Source of the DNA: CAVWDI01 sp046259385
Lineage (GTDB): Bacteria > Chloroflexota > Anaerolineae > Anaerolineales > UBA4823
NCBI GenBank assembly: GCA_046259385.1
Contig: JBJYWI010000277.1
Span: 1 to 9,497 of the forward strand
Reading direction: 5' to 3'
DNA length: 9,497 nucleotides
The notes beneath the pieces were generated by a model that was not told the DNA's origin, searched no databases, and saw only the letters and a list, made by a program, of their open reading frames with translations. This document shows, in pieces, positions 1 through 6,698 of this stretch; the first letter of the stretch is position 1; each line of letters opens with the position of its first letter. A program made the translations under genes and the position numbers.

Positions 1-1278
1 GGACGGGAAGTTTGTTATAAGTTCAGGATTTAACCCATGGATTCCTTCAAGGATGATAATTTCATTTGAAGACAGCTGCACTTCTTCTCCAGGCACACTT
101 TTTCCAGTTATAAAATCAAAACTTGGAAGTTGGACTTTTTCTCCTGCAATTAAATGCTGGAGGTCATGTGATAACCTAGCGCAATCGATGGCGTGAATTG
201 ATTCAAAATCCAATTCACCGTTTTCATTGCGAGGTGTTTTTTCACGATCGACAAAGTATTTGTCCATCTCAAGCGGAAATGGTGCAATTCCATGTGCAAG
301 CAATTGAATTGATAACCGTTTTGAAAAAGTTGTTTTTCCTGAAGCAGAGGGTCCTGCTACAATGACAACCCGGATTTTATCCCTTTGTGAATGGATAAAG
401 GATGAAATTTCAGTTATCCGCTGCTCGTGAAGCGCTTCGGATACAAGGATAACCTCGTGGATTTTGTCCTTTATGATTGCATCGTTTAATGCACCGACAC
501 TTGAAATACCCAAAAGTGAGAGCCATTTTCGGTAACGGCGGAAGGTGGCTAATAACTTTGGATACTTTTTAAATTGTGACAGCTTGGTTGGTTGATTCTG
601 TTTTGGAAAGCGTAGCGTAAATCCATATTCCATCGGTTCAAGACTGAACCACTGCAGATAACCTGTAGAAGGTACCATATAACCGTGATGGTAATCAAAA
701 TGACCATCAAGTTCATACATTGTTAAATAGTTTTTTTTACGATGGGATAACAAACGTACTTTATCCAGCTCAGCTTCATCAGTGAAATATTGGATAGCTT
801 CTGTCAGGGGTACTTCATCGCGTTTGAATGGAAGGTCTTCCTCCACCATTGTGCGGATTGATTTTTCTAGAGCCTGCAATTCATCATTTGATAGCGTTTG
901 TCTACCTTCGACGCTGCAGTAATAACCGCCAGAAGCAATGGAATGGTCAACATGTAATTCCGCCTGAGGAAACATGCGGTCAAATGCAGTATCAAGGAGA
1001 AAAATTAACGAGCGCCGGTAAATTCGCATACCATCAGCTTCTCCCATAGTGACAGGTGTCACTCGGGAATCCATTTCTATTTTATAAGTCAACTCGCGCA
1101 ACACCCCGTTGACGACAGCGCCAACAATTGGTGGGTCTTCTGGTTCCTTGATAATTTTCAGAAACTGACCGATTTCACAACCTCGGGGTCCTTCCAATAC
1201 CTGGCCTGAATTTAGATGAATTTGTACTGTCTCTCTTGGAGATACAATTGAAACTGCGCCATTACATTTTGTTGCCAT
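1..1278 (-). CDS. TGS-domain nucleoside kinase (uridine kinase-like), C-terminus cut by window edge
   Basis: The reading frame is open without a stop from an ATG at 1278 to the left edge, giving 426 residues; the family is usually about 550 long, so the end is missing. The start has an AAAGG ribosome site 7-8 bases upstream. Order of domains: a TGS-like fold (about residues 16-77), then a region like the second additional domain of threonyl/alanyl-tRNA synthetases (GMRIYRRSL at 83-91; HVDHS and GGYYCSV near 109-123), then a P-loop uridine kinase domain. The kinase part shows Walker A GPSASGKT at 309-316, the nucleoside-site block EMDKYFVDREKTPR with DFES following, and EGIHGLNPEL at 411-420. 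It should phosphorylate a nucleoside, probably uridine or cytidine, in the cytoplasm (pyrimidine salvage); the TGS part may sense a ligand. Substrate is inferred from family only. A terminator lies upstream, so it is likely monocistronic on this side. Confidence 0.9.
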   Translation of the reverse strand, partial: MATKCNGAVSIVSPRETVQIHLNSGQVLEGPRGCEIGQFLKIIKEPEDPPIVGAVVNGVLRELTYKIEMDSRVTPVTMGEADGMRIYRRSLIFLLDTAFDRMFPQAELHVDHSIASGGYYCSVEGRQTLSNDELQALEKSIRTMVEEDLPFKRDEVPLTEAIQYFTDEAELDKVRLLSHRKKNYLTMYELDGHFDYHHGYMVPSTGYLQWFSLEPMEYGFTLRFPKQNQPTKLSQFKKYPKLLATFRRYRKWLSLLGISSVGALNDAIIKDKIHEVILVSEALHEQRITEISSFIHSQRDKIRVVIVAGPSASGKTTFSKRLSIQLLAHGIAPFPLEMDKYFVDREKTPRNENGELDFESIHAIDCARLSHDLQHLIAGEKVQLPSFDFITGKSVPGEEVQLSSNEIIILEGIHGLNPELITNFPS

Positions 1279-1346
1279 TTGCTAACCTTTATTGCATGTC
1301 ATGTGGAATGTTTATTTTATCATTTTGGTTGGTTATTCACTGGCAA

Positions 1347-1376
1347 TAAAAAACGCAGGGAAAATAAACCTGCGTC
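1347..1376 (-). terminator. Intrinsic terminator after the DUF4870 gene
   Basis: Read on the minus strand, ACGCAGG (1369-1375) and CCTGCGT (1353-1359) form a perfect 7-bp stem with a 9-base loop, directly followed by a run of six T (plus-strand A run 1348-1353). It lies about 100 bases past the stop of the DUF4870 gene and about 70 before the nucleoside kinase start, so it ends the first transcript and separates the two genes. Confidence 0.8.
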
Positions 1377-1476
1377 GTTTAAATTTGGTTTGGAAAATTG
1401 ATTCTTTTGTAGATGATTAATTCAAGTCGATTTTAATCAAGCACAAACACTAACAAATTTTATATTCGGGTAATGA

Positions 1477-1908
1477 TCAGTCTTTTGCCCAACCCTGCTT
1501 CAGAATAAAATTTGTAATTACAGGGATCCTAGTATATCTGCCCTGATACGCGTCATAAGCTGGCCAGAGTGTAATCAACCACAGCAGGGATACACATCCT
1601 AATGTCGGTATGCTTAATAAAATTATTAAAACCAGAAGAATTATATTGAGCACAATGGATTGAACTGCATGAAACCGAATAAAAGGTCGTTCTTTCTTAT
1701 CTTCCATCAATAACGCCATAATCCCAACCAATGCAATCGGATAGCTCAGAGCTGCCCATAATTTATCATCGCTTGAAATATCATAGGAAAAAACTTCTTC
1801 CAGTGGCTCCTCTATTTCGCGTTCTTCTGGGACATCGTAGAATTCTTCAGATTTTTCTTCCGGATATTCATTTGGTTCTTCAGGGTGCTGGATAATCTCA
1901 TCTGCCAT
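1477..1908 (-). CDS. DUF4870 domain-containing small membrane protein
   Basis: This 143-residue protein has two parts. Residues 1-40 are strongly acidic (many E and D, with prolines) and probably disordered. Residues about 47-143 match the DUF4870 (Tic20-like) pattern: DDKLWAALSYP, a first membrane segment about 50-66, the loop with KKERPFIRFHAVQS, two close membrane segments about 79-118, then LWPAYDAYQGRYTRIP near the end. The FIRFHAVQS motif, in which a histidine opens the second helix, is the family hallmark. The function of DUF4870 proteins is unknown; they are small inner-membrane proteins. The ATG at 1908 has a clear GGGAG ribosome site 7 bases away, which fixes the start. It is followed by the terminator at 1347-1376. 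Upstream neighbour is a YwiC-like gene 222 bases away with no obvious terminator between, so co-transcription with it is possible but unproven. Confidence 0.85.
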   Translation of the reverse strand: MADEIIQHPEEPNEYPEEKSEEFYDVPEEREIEEPLEEVFSYDISSDDKLWAALSYPIALVGIMALLMEDKKERPFIRFHAVQSIVLNIILLVLIILLSIPTLGCVSLLWLITLWPAYDAYQGRYTRIPVITNFILKQGWAKD

Positions 1909-2091
1909 TTCTATACTCCCATTGGTACGTTTTCATCTGCTATAAATTCGGATTATTTTCATCATCACGTGCTCAAATGAATGTTAAATTTCTTTCTTCC
2001 AAACTGAAAACACCTTGAGTTTATCTTAGTTACGAATTTAGCGATGTAGACAGGGATAAGTAATAAAGTTCTAATCTTGTTGGACTTTGAT

Positions 2092-2111
2092 AGAGTATTG
2101 CCAAGAGTATT
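2092..2111. repeat. Short direct repeat AGAGTATT x2 in the 222-base gap
   Basis: AGAGTATT occurs at 2092-2099 and again at 2104-2111, spaced 12 bases centre to centre. It sits between the YwiC-like gene and the DUF4870 gene. The rest of that gap (1909-2130) holds no coding sequence I can support and no convincing terminator. The repeat could be a protein site for the downstream gene or chance. Confidence 0.25.
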
Positions 2112-2130
2112 AACCCCCATAAAATGAGTT

Positions 2131-3033
2131 TTAACTACGCCAGGTAATGATAAATAAGATCGTAAAGATAGAACTGACCAACAGTTGCCGGAGGCCAATT
2201 TTTGTAGGCTTCGTTTGAATTGCTGGGTTATAAGTTCCCCAGAAAACTTCTGCCCATTGTACAAAATAGGGGATTGGAAGAAATTGTGGAAGAAATCCGA
2301 TCAGAGAAAATATGAATACAACAATAAAATTGAAAGAAGTGTAAAGTAATGACCTTTGACCTAATCGTAATCTCTCAGACAATTCCGGTCTATCTTTCAA
2401 TTGTCTTTGTCTTAGTCTTGTATATACATAAACAATTGAAGCTGCGGACTGCAGCCATACCAGTATAAATAATACCCATCCCGTTAAATCAGTTATGCCC
2501 AGCCCGACCCAGTATGCAGCTGGAGCGGAAAGTGCTAATACTCCACTGGCGACAATCTCTACCCCAGTCTGGTTCCTCTCACTTCTCTTGCTAACCAGAA
2601 ATAAATACCAGATAAAAACGAAAATTCCGGGCACAACTAAAACCATAATGTATGAAAATCCTAGGTGTATTAATCCGAGCATACAGACGAAACCAATGAT
2701 CGTATAAATTACTGTCCAGAATACGGCTGCATTTGTATCTGTTTTAGGTCGCCTTTTGCTGTATATTTTTATAAGGTGGGTAATTGGTTGGCGAATCAAG
2801 AATGCGGAAAATGAAGCAATAATCAGTAACAAACTTGAAATCGACCAATTCGGCGCGGCGAATAGCCCGATTAATAGGGGGCTGAGCAAAAAAACCCAGG
2901 ATCCGTGATCTTGAGGGAGTGCAATATTGCGATTAATCAATTTATTTGTTATTCGAGTCTGATAATTATCTGTCACAAAAATTTCGGAGTTAGGAATGCA
3001 TTTCCTTTGCGATACATACTTTTTTTCGCTCAA
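2131..3033 (-). CDS. YwiC-like integral membrane protein
   Basis: A polytopic membrane protein of up to 300 residues with about eight hydrophobic segments (roughly 44-61, 64-80, 104-122, 126-147, 160-177, 183-203, 230-250 and 284-298). The N-terminal LPQDHGSWVFLLSPLLIG block (39-56) with its HG pair, followed by RQP (81-83) at the end of the second helix and a basic KRRPKTD loop, matches the YwiC-like family, which resembles UbiA-type prenyltransferases only faintly and has no settled function. The longest reading begins at TTG 3033, inside the last 44 bases of the preceding transporter gene, with a weak GGGG 8 bases upstream. An alternative is GTG at 2976 (281 residues), just after the transporter stop, but it has no visible ribosome site. 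The conserved domain starts well after both. Same-strand overlap or near-contact with the antiporter argues for one transcript and translational coupling. Product family fairly sure; start unsure; role unknown. Confidence 0.8.
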   Translation of the reverse strand: MSEKKYVSQRKCIPNSEIFVTDNYQTRITNKLINRNIALPQDHGSWVFLLSPLLIGLFAAPNWSISSLLLIIASFSAFLIRQPITHLIKIYSKRRPKTDTNAAVFWTVIYTIIGFVCMLGLIHLGFSYIMVLVVPGIFVFIWYLFLVSKRSERNQTGVEIVASGVLALSAPAAYWVGLGITDLTGWVLFILVWLQSAASIVYVYTRLRQRQLKDRPELSERLRLGQRSLLYTSFNFIVVFIFSLIGFLPQFLPIPYFVQWAEVFWGTYNPAIQTKPTKIGLRQLLVSSIFTILFIITWRS

Positions 3034-4435
3034 TTAACAAACCCCAAATACTGACCCCCAAAGCAATCAATATGATCAAGGAAATAAGCAGAAAAGTATT
3101 ATTCAATCCTCGCACCTGGTAGATAGGATCTGCCTCCGTCGCGCTCACTAACACTGAACCCTGATTGTATAAAGTAACTCGACTTGCCCAGAAAGCGCCA
3201 AGAATTGCTATTCCGGTCGTCTGACCAATTGTACGATTTATTGCTAGCATTCCCGATACAATTCCAAGACGGCCTTTTGGGGCGCTTCCCATTATTGTGC
3301 TGTTATTTGGGGATTGAAAAATTCCCATCCCAAGACCGATAGGTACGTATCGAATAACATATTCAAGTGTGCTTGTTTCCAGAGAGAGCTGGCTGAGCGA
3401 GAAGTATCCAATCAATAATGTAATCAAGCCAAGTACAGCTATTGATCTAGTCCCGAAGCGGTCGGAAAGCGTTCCTGATATGGGGGAGGTGATTCCCATA
3501 ACTACTGGTACCACTGCCAGCAATAATCCTACCTGGCGAGTCTCATAACCAAGGCTGTTTTCCAAATAGAATGGCATCAATATTAATGTTGCAGCGATGG
3601 AGAAAAAAATTAGGAATCCGGTAACCAGGCTGATACTGAAAAATTTATTCTTAAACAACCTTAGATCTATCATGGGCTGCTCAATTCTAAGTTCTATCAA
3701 AACAAAAATAATCAAGAATAGAATTGATACCAGTAACAAGCCAAAAACTCGGAAATCCAAAAAGCCGGTTTGCTGTCCAAAGGTTAATGCAATCAGGAAA
3801 CTCAGAAGACTGATTAATAAGGTGCCAGCGCCGGTAATGTCAAACTTTTTACCTCCTTCGGGTTTTATATTTGGTATATATTTCAGAACCATTAGGATAC
3901 CGGTAAGTCCTACTGGGATATTTACGAAGAAAATCCAATTCCATGAAAGCAAATCAATGATTAATCCACCAAGTGTTGGCCCGATGACAATTCCGATAGA
4001 GACGAACGAACCACTGACGCCAAGTGCTTTACCCCGTTCTGTTGGCGGAAAAGATTCCGTAACGATTGCCATACCCAATGCGAGAATCATTGTCGCGCCA
4101 ATAGCCTGTAATACCCGGAAAATGATCAGCCAAGTTATTGTGTTTGCGAGTCCACAAAGGGTTGACCCTATCGTAAAGATAATAAAACCGGTAACATAGA
4201 TTGGTTTCTTTCCCTTCATATCTGCCAATCTGCCAACAGTTAAAATTAATGTAGCCAATGTAAGCAAATAAGCCAGTACGACCCACTCGACAGCGGCAAA
4301 ATTCGAGTCGAATTCACGCACAAGAGTCGGCAGAGCAATATTTACGATGCTGGAATCAATGGTTGCCAGAAAGATCCCCATTGCAACTGCCGCTAATACA
4401 AACCATTTACGGGTGTAATCTACTTCATTGGTCAT
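2990..4435 (-). CDS. DHA2-family (14-TM) MFS drug/H+ antiporter, EmrB/QacA-like
   Basis: This 481-residue protein has the length and hydrophobic pattern of 14-TM major facilitator exporters, with a very short cytoplasmic N-terminus. Visible signatures: ATIDSSIVNIALP (24-36), the TM1 motif of DHA2 pumps with its conserved Asp; motif A GRLADMKGKKP (68-78); the TM4 arginine in FRVLQAIGAT (106-115); antiporter motif C GVSGSFVSIGIVIGPTLGG (139-157); and SWNWIFFVNIPVG (164-176). A second motif-A-like loop, GTLSDRFGTR, lies in the C-terminal half. It should export hydrophobic or cationic compounds in exchange for protons at the cytoplasmic membrane; the substrate cannot be read from the sequence. 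The gene lies 129 bases downstream of a TetR regulator and overlaps the longest reading of the YwiC-like gene, a normal regulator-plus-efflux layout. The ATG at 4435 is preceded by AGGGA 10 bases upstream, which forms the 3' arm of a small hairpin. Confidence 0.93.
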   Translation of the reverse strand: MTNEVDYTRKWFVLAAVAMGIFLATIDSSIVNIALPTLVREFDSNFAAVEWVVLAYLLTLATLILTVGRLADMKGKKPIYVTGFIIFTIGSTLCGLANTITWLIIFRVLQAIGATMILALGMAIVTESFPPTERGKALGVSGSFVSIGIVIGPTLGGLIIDLLSWNWIFFVNIPVGLTGILMVLKYIPNIKPEGGKKFDITGAGTLLISLLSFLIALTFGQQTGFLDFRVFGLLLVSILFLIIFVLIELRIEQPMIDLRLFKNKFFSISLVTGFLIFFSIAATLILMPFYLENSLGYETRQVGLLLAVVPVVMGITSPISGTLSDRFGTRSIAVLGLITLLIGYFSLSQLSLETSTLEYVIRYVPIGLGMGIFQSPNNSTIMGSAPKGRLGIVSGMLAINRTIGQTTGIAILGAFWASRVTLYNQGSVLVSATEADPIYQVRGLNNTFLLISLIILIALGVSIWGLLIERKKVCIAKEMHS

Positions 4436-4445
4436 TTATGATTTA

Positions 4446-4459
4446 TCCCTATTAAGGGA
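4446..4459 (-). promoter_or_regulatory. Hairpin TCCCT-N4-AGGGA carrying the antiporter ribosome site
   Basis: On the minus strand TCCCT, four loop bases, then AGGGA form a 5-bp inverted repeat just downstream of the proposed -10 box and 10 bases before the antiporter ATG. The AGGGA arm is the only Shine-Dalgarno-like sequence for that start, so folding of the mRNA would hide it. The same dyad also sits where a repressor could bind at the start point. Both roles are inference. Confidence 0.4.
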
Positions 4460-4488
4460 ATTATTTACTGAAGGTGAATAACATTCAA
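4460..4488 (-). promoter_or_regulatory. Candidate promoter of the antiporter gene
   Basis: On the minus strand TTGAAT (4483-4488) and AATAAT (4460-4465) are separated by exactly 17 bases. They match the sigma-70 consensus at 4/6 and 5/6 positions. The site is inside the 129-base gap between tetR and the antiporter and would start transcription near 4450. It suggests the pump may have its own promoter in addition to read-through from tetR. Confidence 0.4.
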
Positions 4489-4506
4489 TTCGAAGTTGCA
4501 TTTTAA

Positions 4507-4550
4507 CCCCCTTGGGGAGATTTGTTGGATTTTTTCAGCTTTGAAAAATC
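4507..4550. repeat. Two inverted repeats between tetR and the antiporter
   Basis: CCCCC-TT-GGGG at 4507-4517 is a compact GC dyad. At 4528-4550, GATTTTTTCA and TGAAAAATC face each other across GCTT, with one bulged T. Neither is followed by a T run on the minus strand, so neither is a standard terminator for tetR. They could be protein sites or weak attenuators; role unknown. Confidence 0.3.
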
Positions 4551-4564
4551 ATGTTTGTCCGGAG

Positions 4565-5167
4565 TTATCCTGGCCGAACTATTCCATTCAACAATAAATC
4601 GATAGAGGTTTCCATGTGTATGGCAAGATCAATAGTTTCGGAATCATAAATCCATAAAAGAAATATGCCTTCAATGACTGCTCCTATCGCGATTGCAGCT
4701 TCTTGTGGGTCTATATTTTGAAATTCTCCATCATTGATTCCATGTTGAACAATTGGTTCTAGTATCTCCATAAAAGATCTCATATATCTTTTAAGTATCT
4801 TCTTAACAGAAGACTCACGAGATGCTGTTGAGATAAATTCGTAGATAATTGGAGCATTAATCGAATAATTTTCTACATCCGCCAATGCAATTTTTGCAAA
4901 CTTCTTTATTCGCTCCCTTGCAGACATGTCGCTGTAGAGCAAATGCTTCAGGTGAGTAAATTCTATTGTGAAAATATCATCAAGTATACAGGTGATTATT
5001 TCGTCTTTACTCTTAAAATACCAGTAAATCGTTCCTTTACTGAGTCCAGATTGTTTCACTATGTCATCCATACGGGCATCGTGAAAACCTTTTTTGGAAA
5101 AAACATTTGATGCAGCATCAAGGATCTGTCTTTTTCTGGATTCCTTTAAATTTTCTTTTTGTGACAT
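4565..5167 (-). CDS. TetR/AcrR-family transcriptional repressor
   Basis: A 200-residue protein of usual TetR length. The N-terminal DNA-binding domain is typical: RKRQILDAASNVFSKKGF (11-28) as helix 1, then the helix-turn-helix MDDIVKQSGLSKGTIYWYF at about 33-51, followed by KSKDEI. The rest, about residues 60-200, is helical and diverged, as expected for a ligand-binding and dimer domain, so the inducer cannot be predicted. The ATG at 5167 has AGGA 6 bases upstream. The gene precedes a DHA2 antiporter on the same strand and is divergent from rpiA. A near-palindromic operator covers its own start point, so it most likely represses itself and the efflux genes downstream, and is released by a compound that the pump exports. 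Family and autoregulation are well supported; the inducer link is inference. Confidence 0.93.
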   Translation of the reverse strand: MSQKENLKESRKRQILDAASNVFSKKGFHDARMDDIVKQSGLSKGTIYWYFKSKDEIITCILDDIFTIEFTHLKHLLYSDMSARERIKKFAKIALADVENYSINAPIIYEFISTASRESSVKKILKRYMRSFMEILEPIVQHGINDGEFQNIDPQEAAIAIGAVIEGIFLLWIYDSETIDLAIHMETSIDLLLNGIVRPG

Positions 5168-5180
5168 GATTATCCTGTAA

Positions 5181-5200
5181 TAAACCGACCGGTCAGTCTA
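5181..5200. promoter_or_regulatory. TetR-type operator overlapping the tetR start point
   Basis: A 20-base dyad centred between 5190 and 5191 pairs at 8 of 10 half-site positions, with the perfect core GACCGGTC at 5187-5194. ACCGACCGGTCAGT-like palindromes are a common operator style for TetR/AcrR repressors. It lies 14-33 bases before the tetR ATG and directly downstream of the proposed -10, so bound repressor would block initiation. Confidence 0.7.
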
Positions 5201-5204
5201 TATA

Positions 5205-5233
5205 AAATTACTCAATCTATTATTTTTTGTCAA
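5205..5233 (-). promoter_or_regulatory. Promoter of tetR
   Basis: On the minus strand a perfect TTGACA (5228-5233) is followed after 17 bases by TAATTT (5205-5210), a weak -10; a TATATA lies a few bases further on. The expected start near 5197 is inside the operator at 5181-5200. Confidence 0.55.
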
Positions 5234-5244
5234 GCAGAAAACAA

Positions 5245-5273
5245 TTAAATTTATCCAGAATCCAGTTTATAAT
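5245..5273 (+). promoter_or_regulatory. Promoter of rpiA-rpe
   Basis: TATAAT at 5268-5273 is a perfect -10 box. A weak TTAAAT (5245-5250) sits 17 bases upstream. The start point would be near 5280, about 20 bases before the rpiA ATG, whose ribosome site AAAAGGGA is at 5288-5295. It is about 70 bases from the TetR operator, so direct repression by that regulator is not expected. Confidence 0.5.
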
Positions 5274-5301
5274 GGCCCGATAGGATCAAAAGGGATTTTG
5301 G

Positions 5302-5988
5302 ATGGCGTTAAAAAGACAAGCCGCGGAAAAGGCATTGGATTTTATCAAGGATGGCATGGTAATTGGACTGGGGTCGGGTTCAACAACGCGTATATTTGTC
5401 GATCTCCTTGGCAGAAAAATCCAGTCTGGTGAGTTTGAGAATATTATTGGCGTCCCAACTTCTAGTACAACTGCTGCTCAATCGCGAGCGGTTGGAATTC
5501 CATTAACATCCCTGAAAGTTCACCCAGTTCTGGACCTCGCAGTTGATGGGGCAGATGAGGTTGATCCGGATCTTAACTTGATAAAAGGGATGGGTGGTGC
5601 GCTGTTACGGGAAAAGATTGTTGAAATATCTTCAAATATTTTTTTGGTGATAGTTGATGAATCAAAGATCGTAACGAGATTGGGAATAAAAAGTCCATTA
5701 CCGGTTGAGATTGTGCAGTTTGAAGCGGATGCAACTTTAAGGTGGTTAAACAGCCTTGGATGTGAGGCTGTGTTGAACTGTCATGACAATGGAAATCCCA
5801 TAGTGACGGATAATAACAATTTCATCGCACATTGTTATTTTTCTGAAGGAATTGACAATGTATACAATCTGGCAAGCAAATTATCAGAAAGACCGGGTGT
5901 TATTGAGCACGGTTTATTTCTTGATATGGCAGACAAAGTGATTGTAGCAGGCATTATGGGTGTAACCATACTGGAGAGGGAAGTATGA
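5302..5988 (+). CDS. rpiA: Ribose-5-phosphate isomerase A
   Basis: This 228-residue protein interconverts ribose 5-phosphate and ribulose 5-phosphate in the cytoplasm, in the non-oxidative pentose phosphate pathway. All family blocks are present: the phosphate-binding loop GLGSGSTT (22-29), PTSSTT (52-57), DGADEVDP (82-89), KGMGGALLREKI (95-106), DESKIVTRLG (119-128) and PLPVEI. By alignment with the known enzyme, Asp82, Asp85, Lys95 and Glu104 are the active-site residues, and all are intact. Length is normal for the family. The ATG at 5302 has a strong AAAAGGGA site 6 bases upstream. The stop overlaps the rpe start as ATGA, so the two are translated from one message. Divergent from tetR. 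Confidence 0.97.
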   Translation: MALKRQAAEKALDFIKDGMVIGLGSGSTTRIFVDLLGRKIQSGEFENIIGVPTSSTTAAQSRAVGIPLTSLKVHPVLDLAVDGADEVDPDLNLIKGMGGALLREKIVEISSNIFLVIVDESKIVTRLGIKSPLPVEIVQFEADATLRWLNSLGCEAVLNCHDNGNPIVTDNNNFIAHCYFSEGIDNVYNLASKLSERPGVIEHGLFLDMADKVIVAGIMGVTILEREV

Positions 5989-6668
5989 GTGTTAAGATTG
6001 CAGCATCAATTTTAGCTGCGGATTTTCTTATACTTGGTCAGCAAGTGAGGGAGGCAATTGAGGCAGGTGCTGATTATTTGCACGTTGACGTGATGGATGG
6101 TCACTTTGTTCCAAATATCAGTTTTGGAAAAATGGTAATTTCTACAATAAAACCGATAGCAAAAGACCAAAATAAAATGATTGATGTCCATCTGATGATC
6201 ACAAATCCAGAACGGTATATCAACGATTTTGTGGAAGCAGGTGCTGACAATATCACTGTTCATGTCGAAACCTGCCCACATATTTTGAGAGTAATTCAAC
6301 AAATTCAAGAAAGTGGAATTTCAGCCGGAATCACGTTAAACCCTGGTACACCGGTTGTGCAAATCGAAGAGACTCTTACCTATGTTGACCATGTTCTGGT
6401 TATGTCGGTTAATCCAGGTTTTGGAGGTCAATCTTATCTCCCTCAAAGTGCGAACCGTATCACGCAGATAAAGAATAGGTTAATTAAATCCGGTTTGAGT
6501 GAAAAAGTAGAAATTGAGGTCGACGGCGGGATAGATTTAAATACAGCACCTTATGTAATTAAAGCTGGAGCGACTGTGCTGGTGGTTGGTACTGCAATCT
6601 TTAAGAACGGCAGTATTGCTAAAAATATCGAAGCACTGCGAAAAGCAGCCCTTCTCGCTGGTGATTAA
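5985..6668 (+). CDS. rpe: Ribulose-phosphate 3-epimerase
   Basis: This 227-residue TIM-barrel enzyme epimerises ribulose 5-phosphate and xylulose 5-phosphate. Visible signatures: the opening AASIL (Ser8), HVDVMDGHFVPN (33-44), DVHLM (67-71), MSVNPGFGGQ (140-149), EVDGGI (178-183) and the phosphate-binding GTAIF near the end. The metal and catalytic set His33, Asp35, His69 and Asp180 is complete, so the gene should be active. It begins inside the rpiA stop (ATGA) with a GAGAGGGAAG ribosome site in the rpiA end, so expression is coupled. RpiA and Rpe share ribulose 5-phosphate, linking both branches that feed transketolase. No convincing terminator is seen in the 30 bases before the convergent histidine kinase gene. 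Confidence 0.97.
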   Translation: MSVKIAASILAADFLILGQQVREAIEAGADYLHVDVMDGHFVPNISFGKMVISTIKPIAKDQNKMIDVHLMITNPERYINDFVEAGADNITVHVETCPHILRVIQQIQESGISAGITLNPGTPVVQIEETLTYVDHVLVMSVNPGFGGQSYLPQSANRITQIKNRLIKSGLSEKVEIEVDGGIDLNTAPYVIKAGATVLVVGTAIFKNGSIAKNIEALRKAALLAGD

Positions 6669-6698
6669 AAATCCTTTATTTTTGCATCAAAATTCAAA

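Noticed and set aside
1965..2264. Open frame of 99 codons on the minus strand overlapping the YwiC-like C-terminus
   Set aside because: It overlaps a recognised membrane protein on the same strand in another frame, its translation matches no family and has no conserved pattern.
3597..4199. 200-codon open frame on the plus strand
   Set aside because: It lies antisense inside the antiporter gene, whose motifs are clear; the translation is low-complexity and unlike any protein family.
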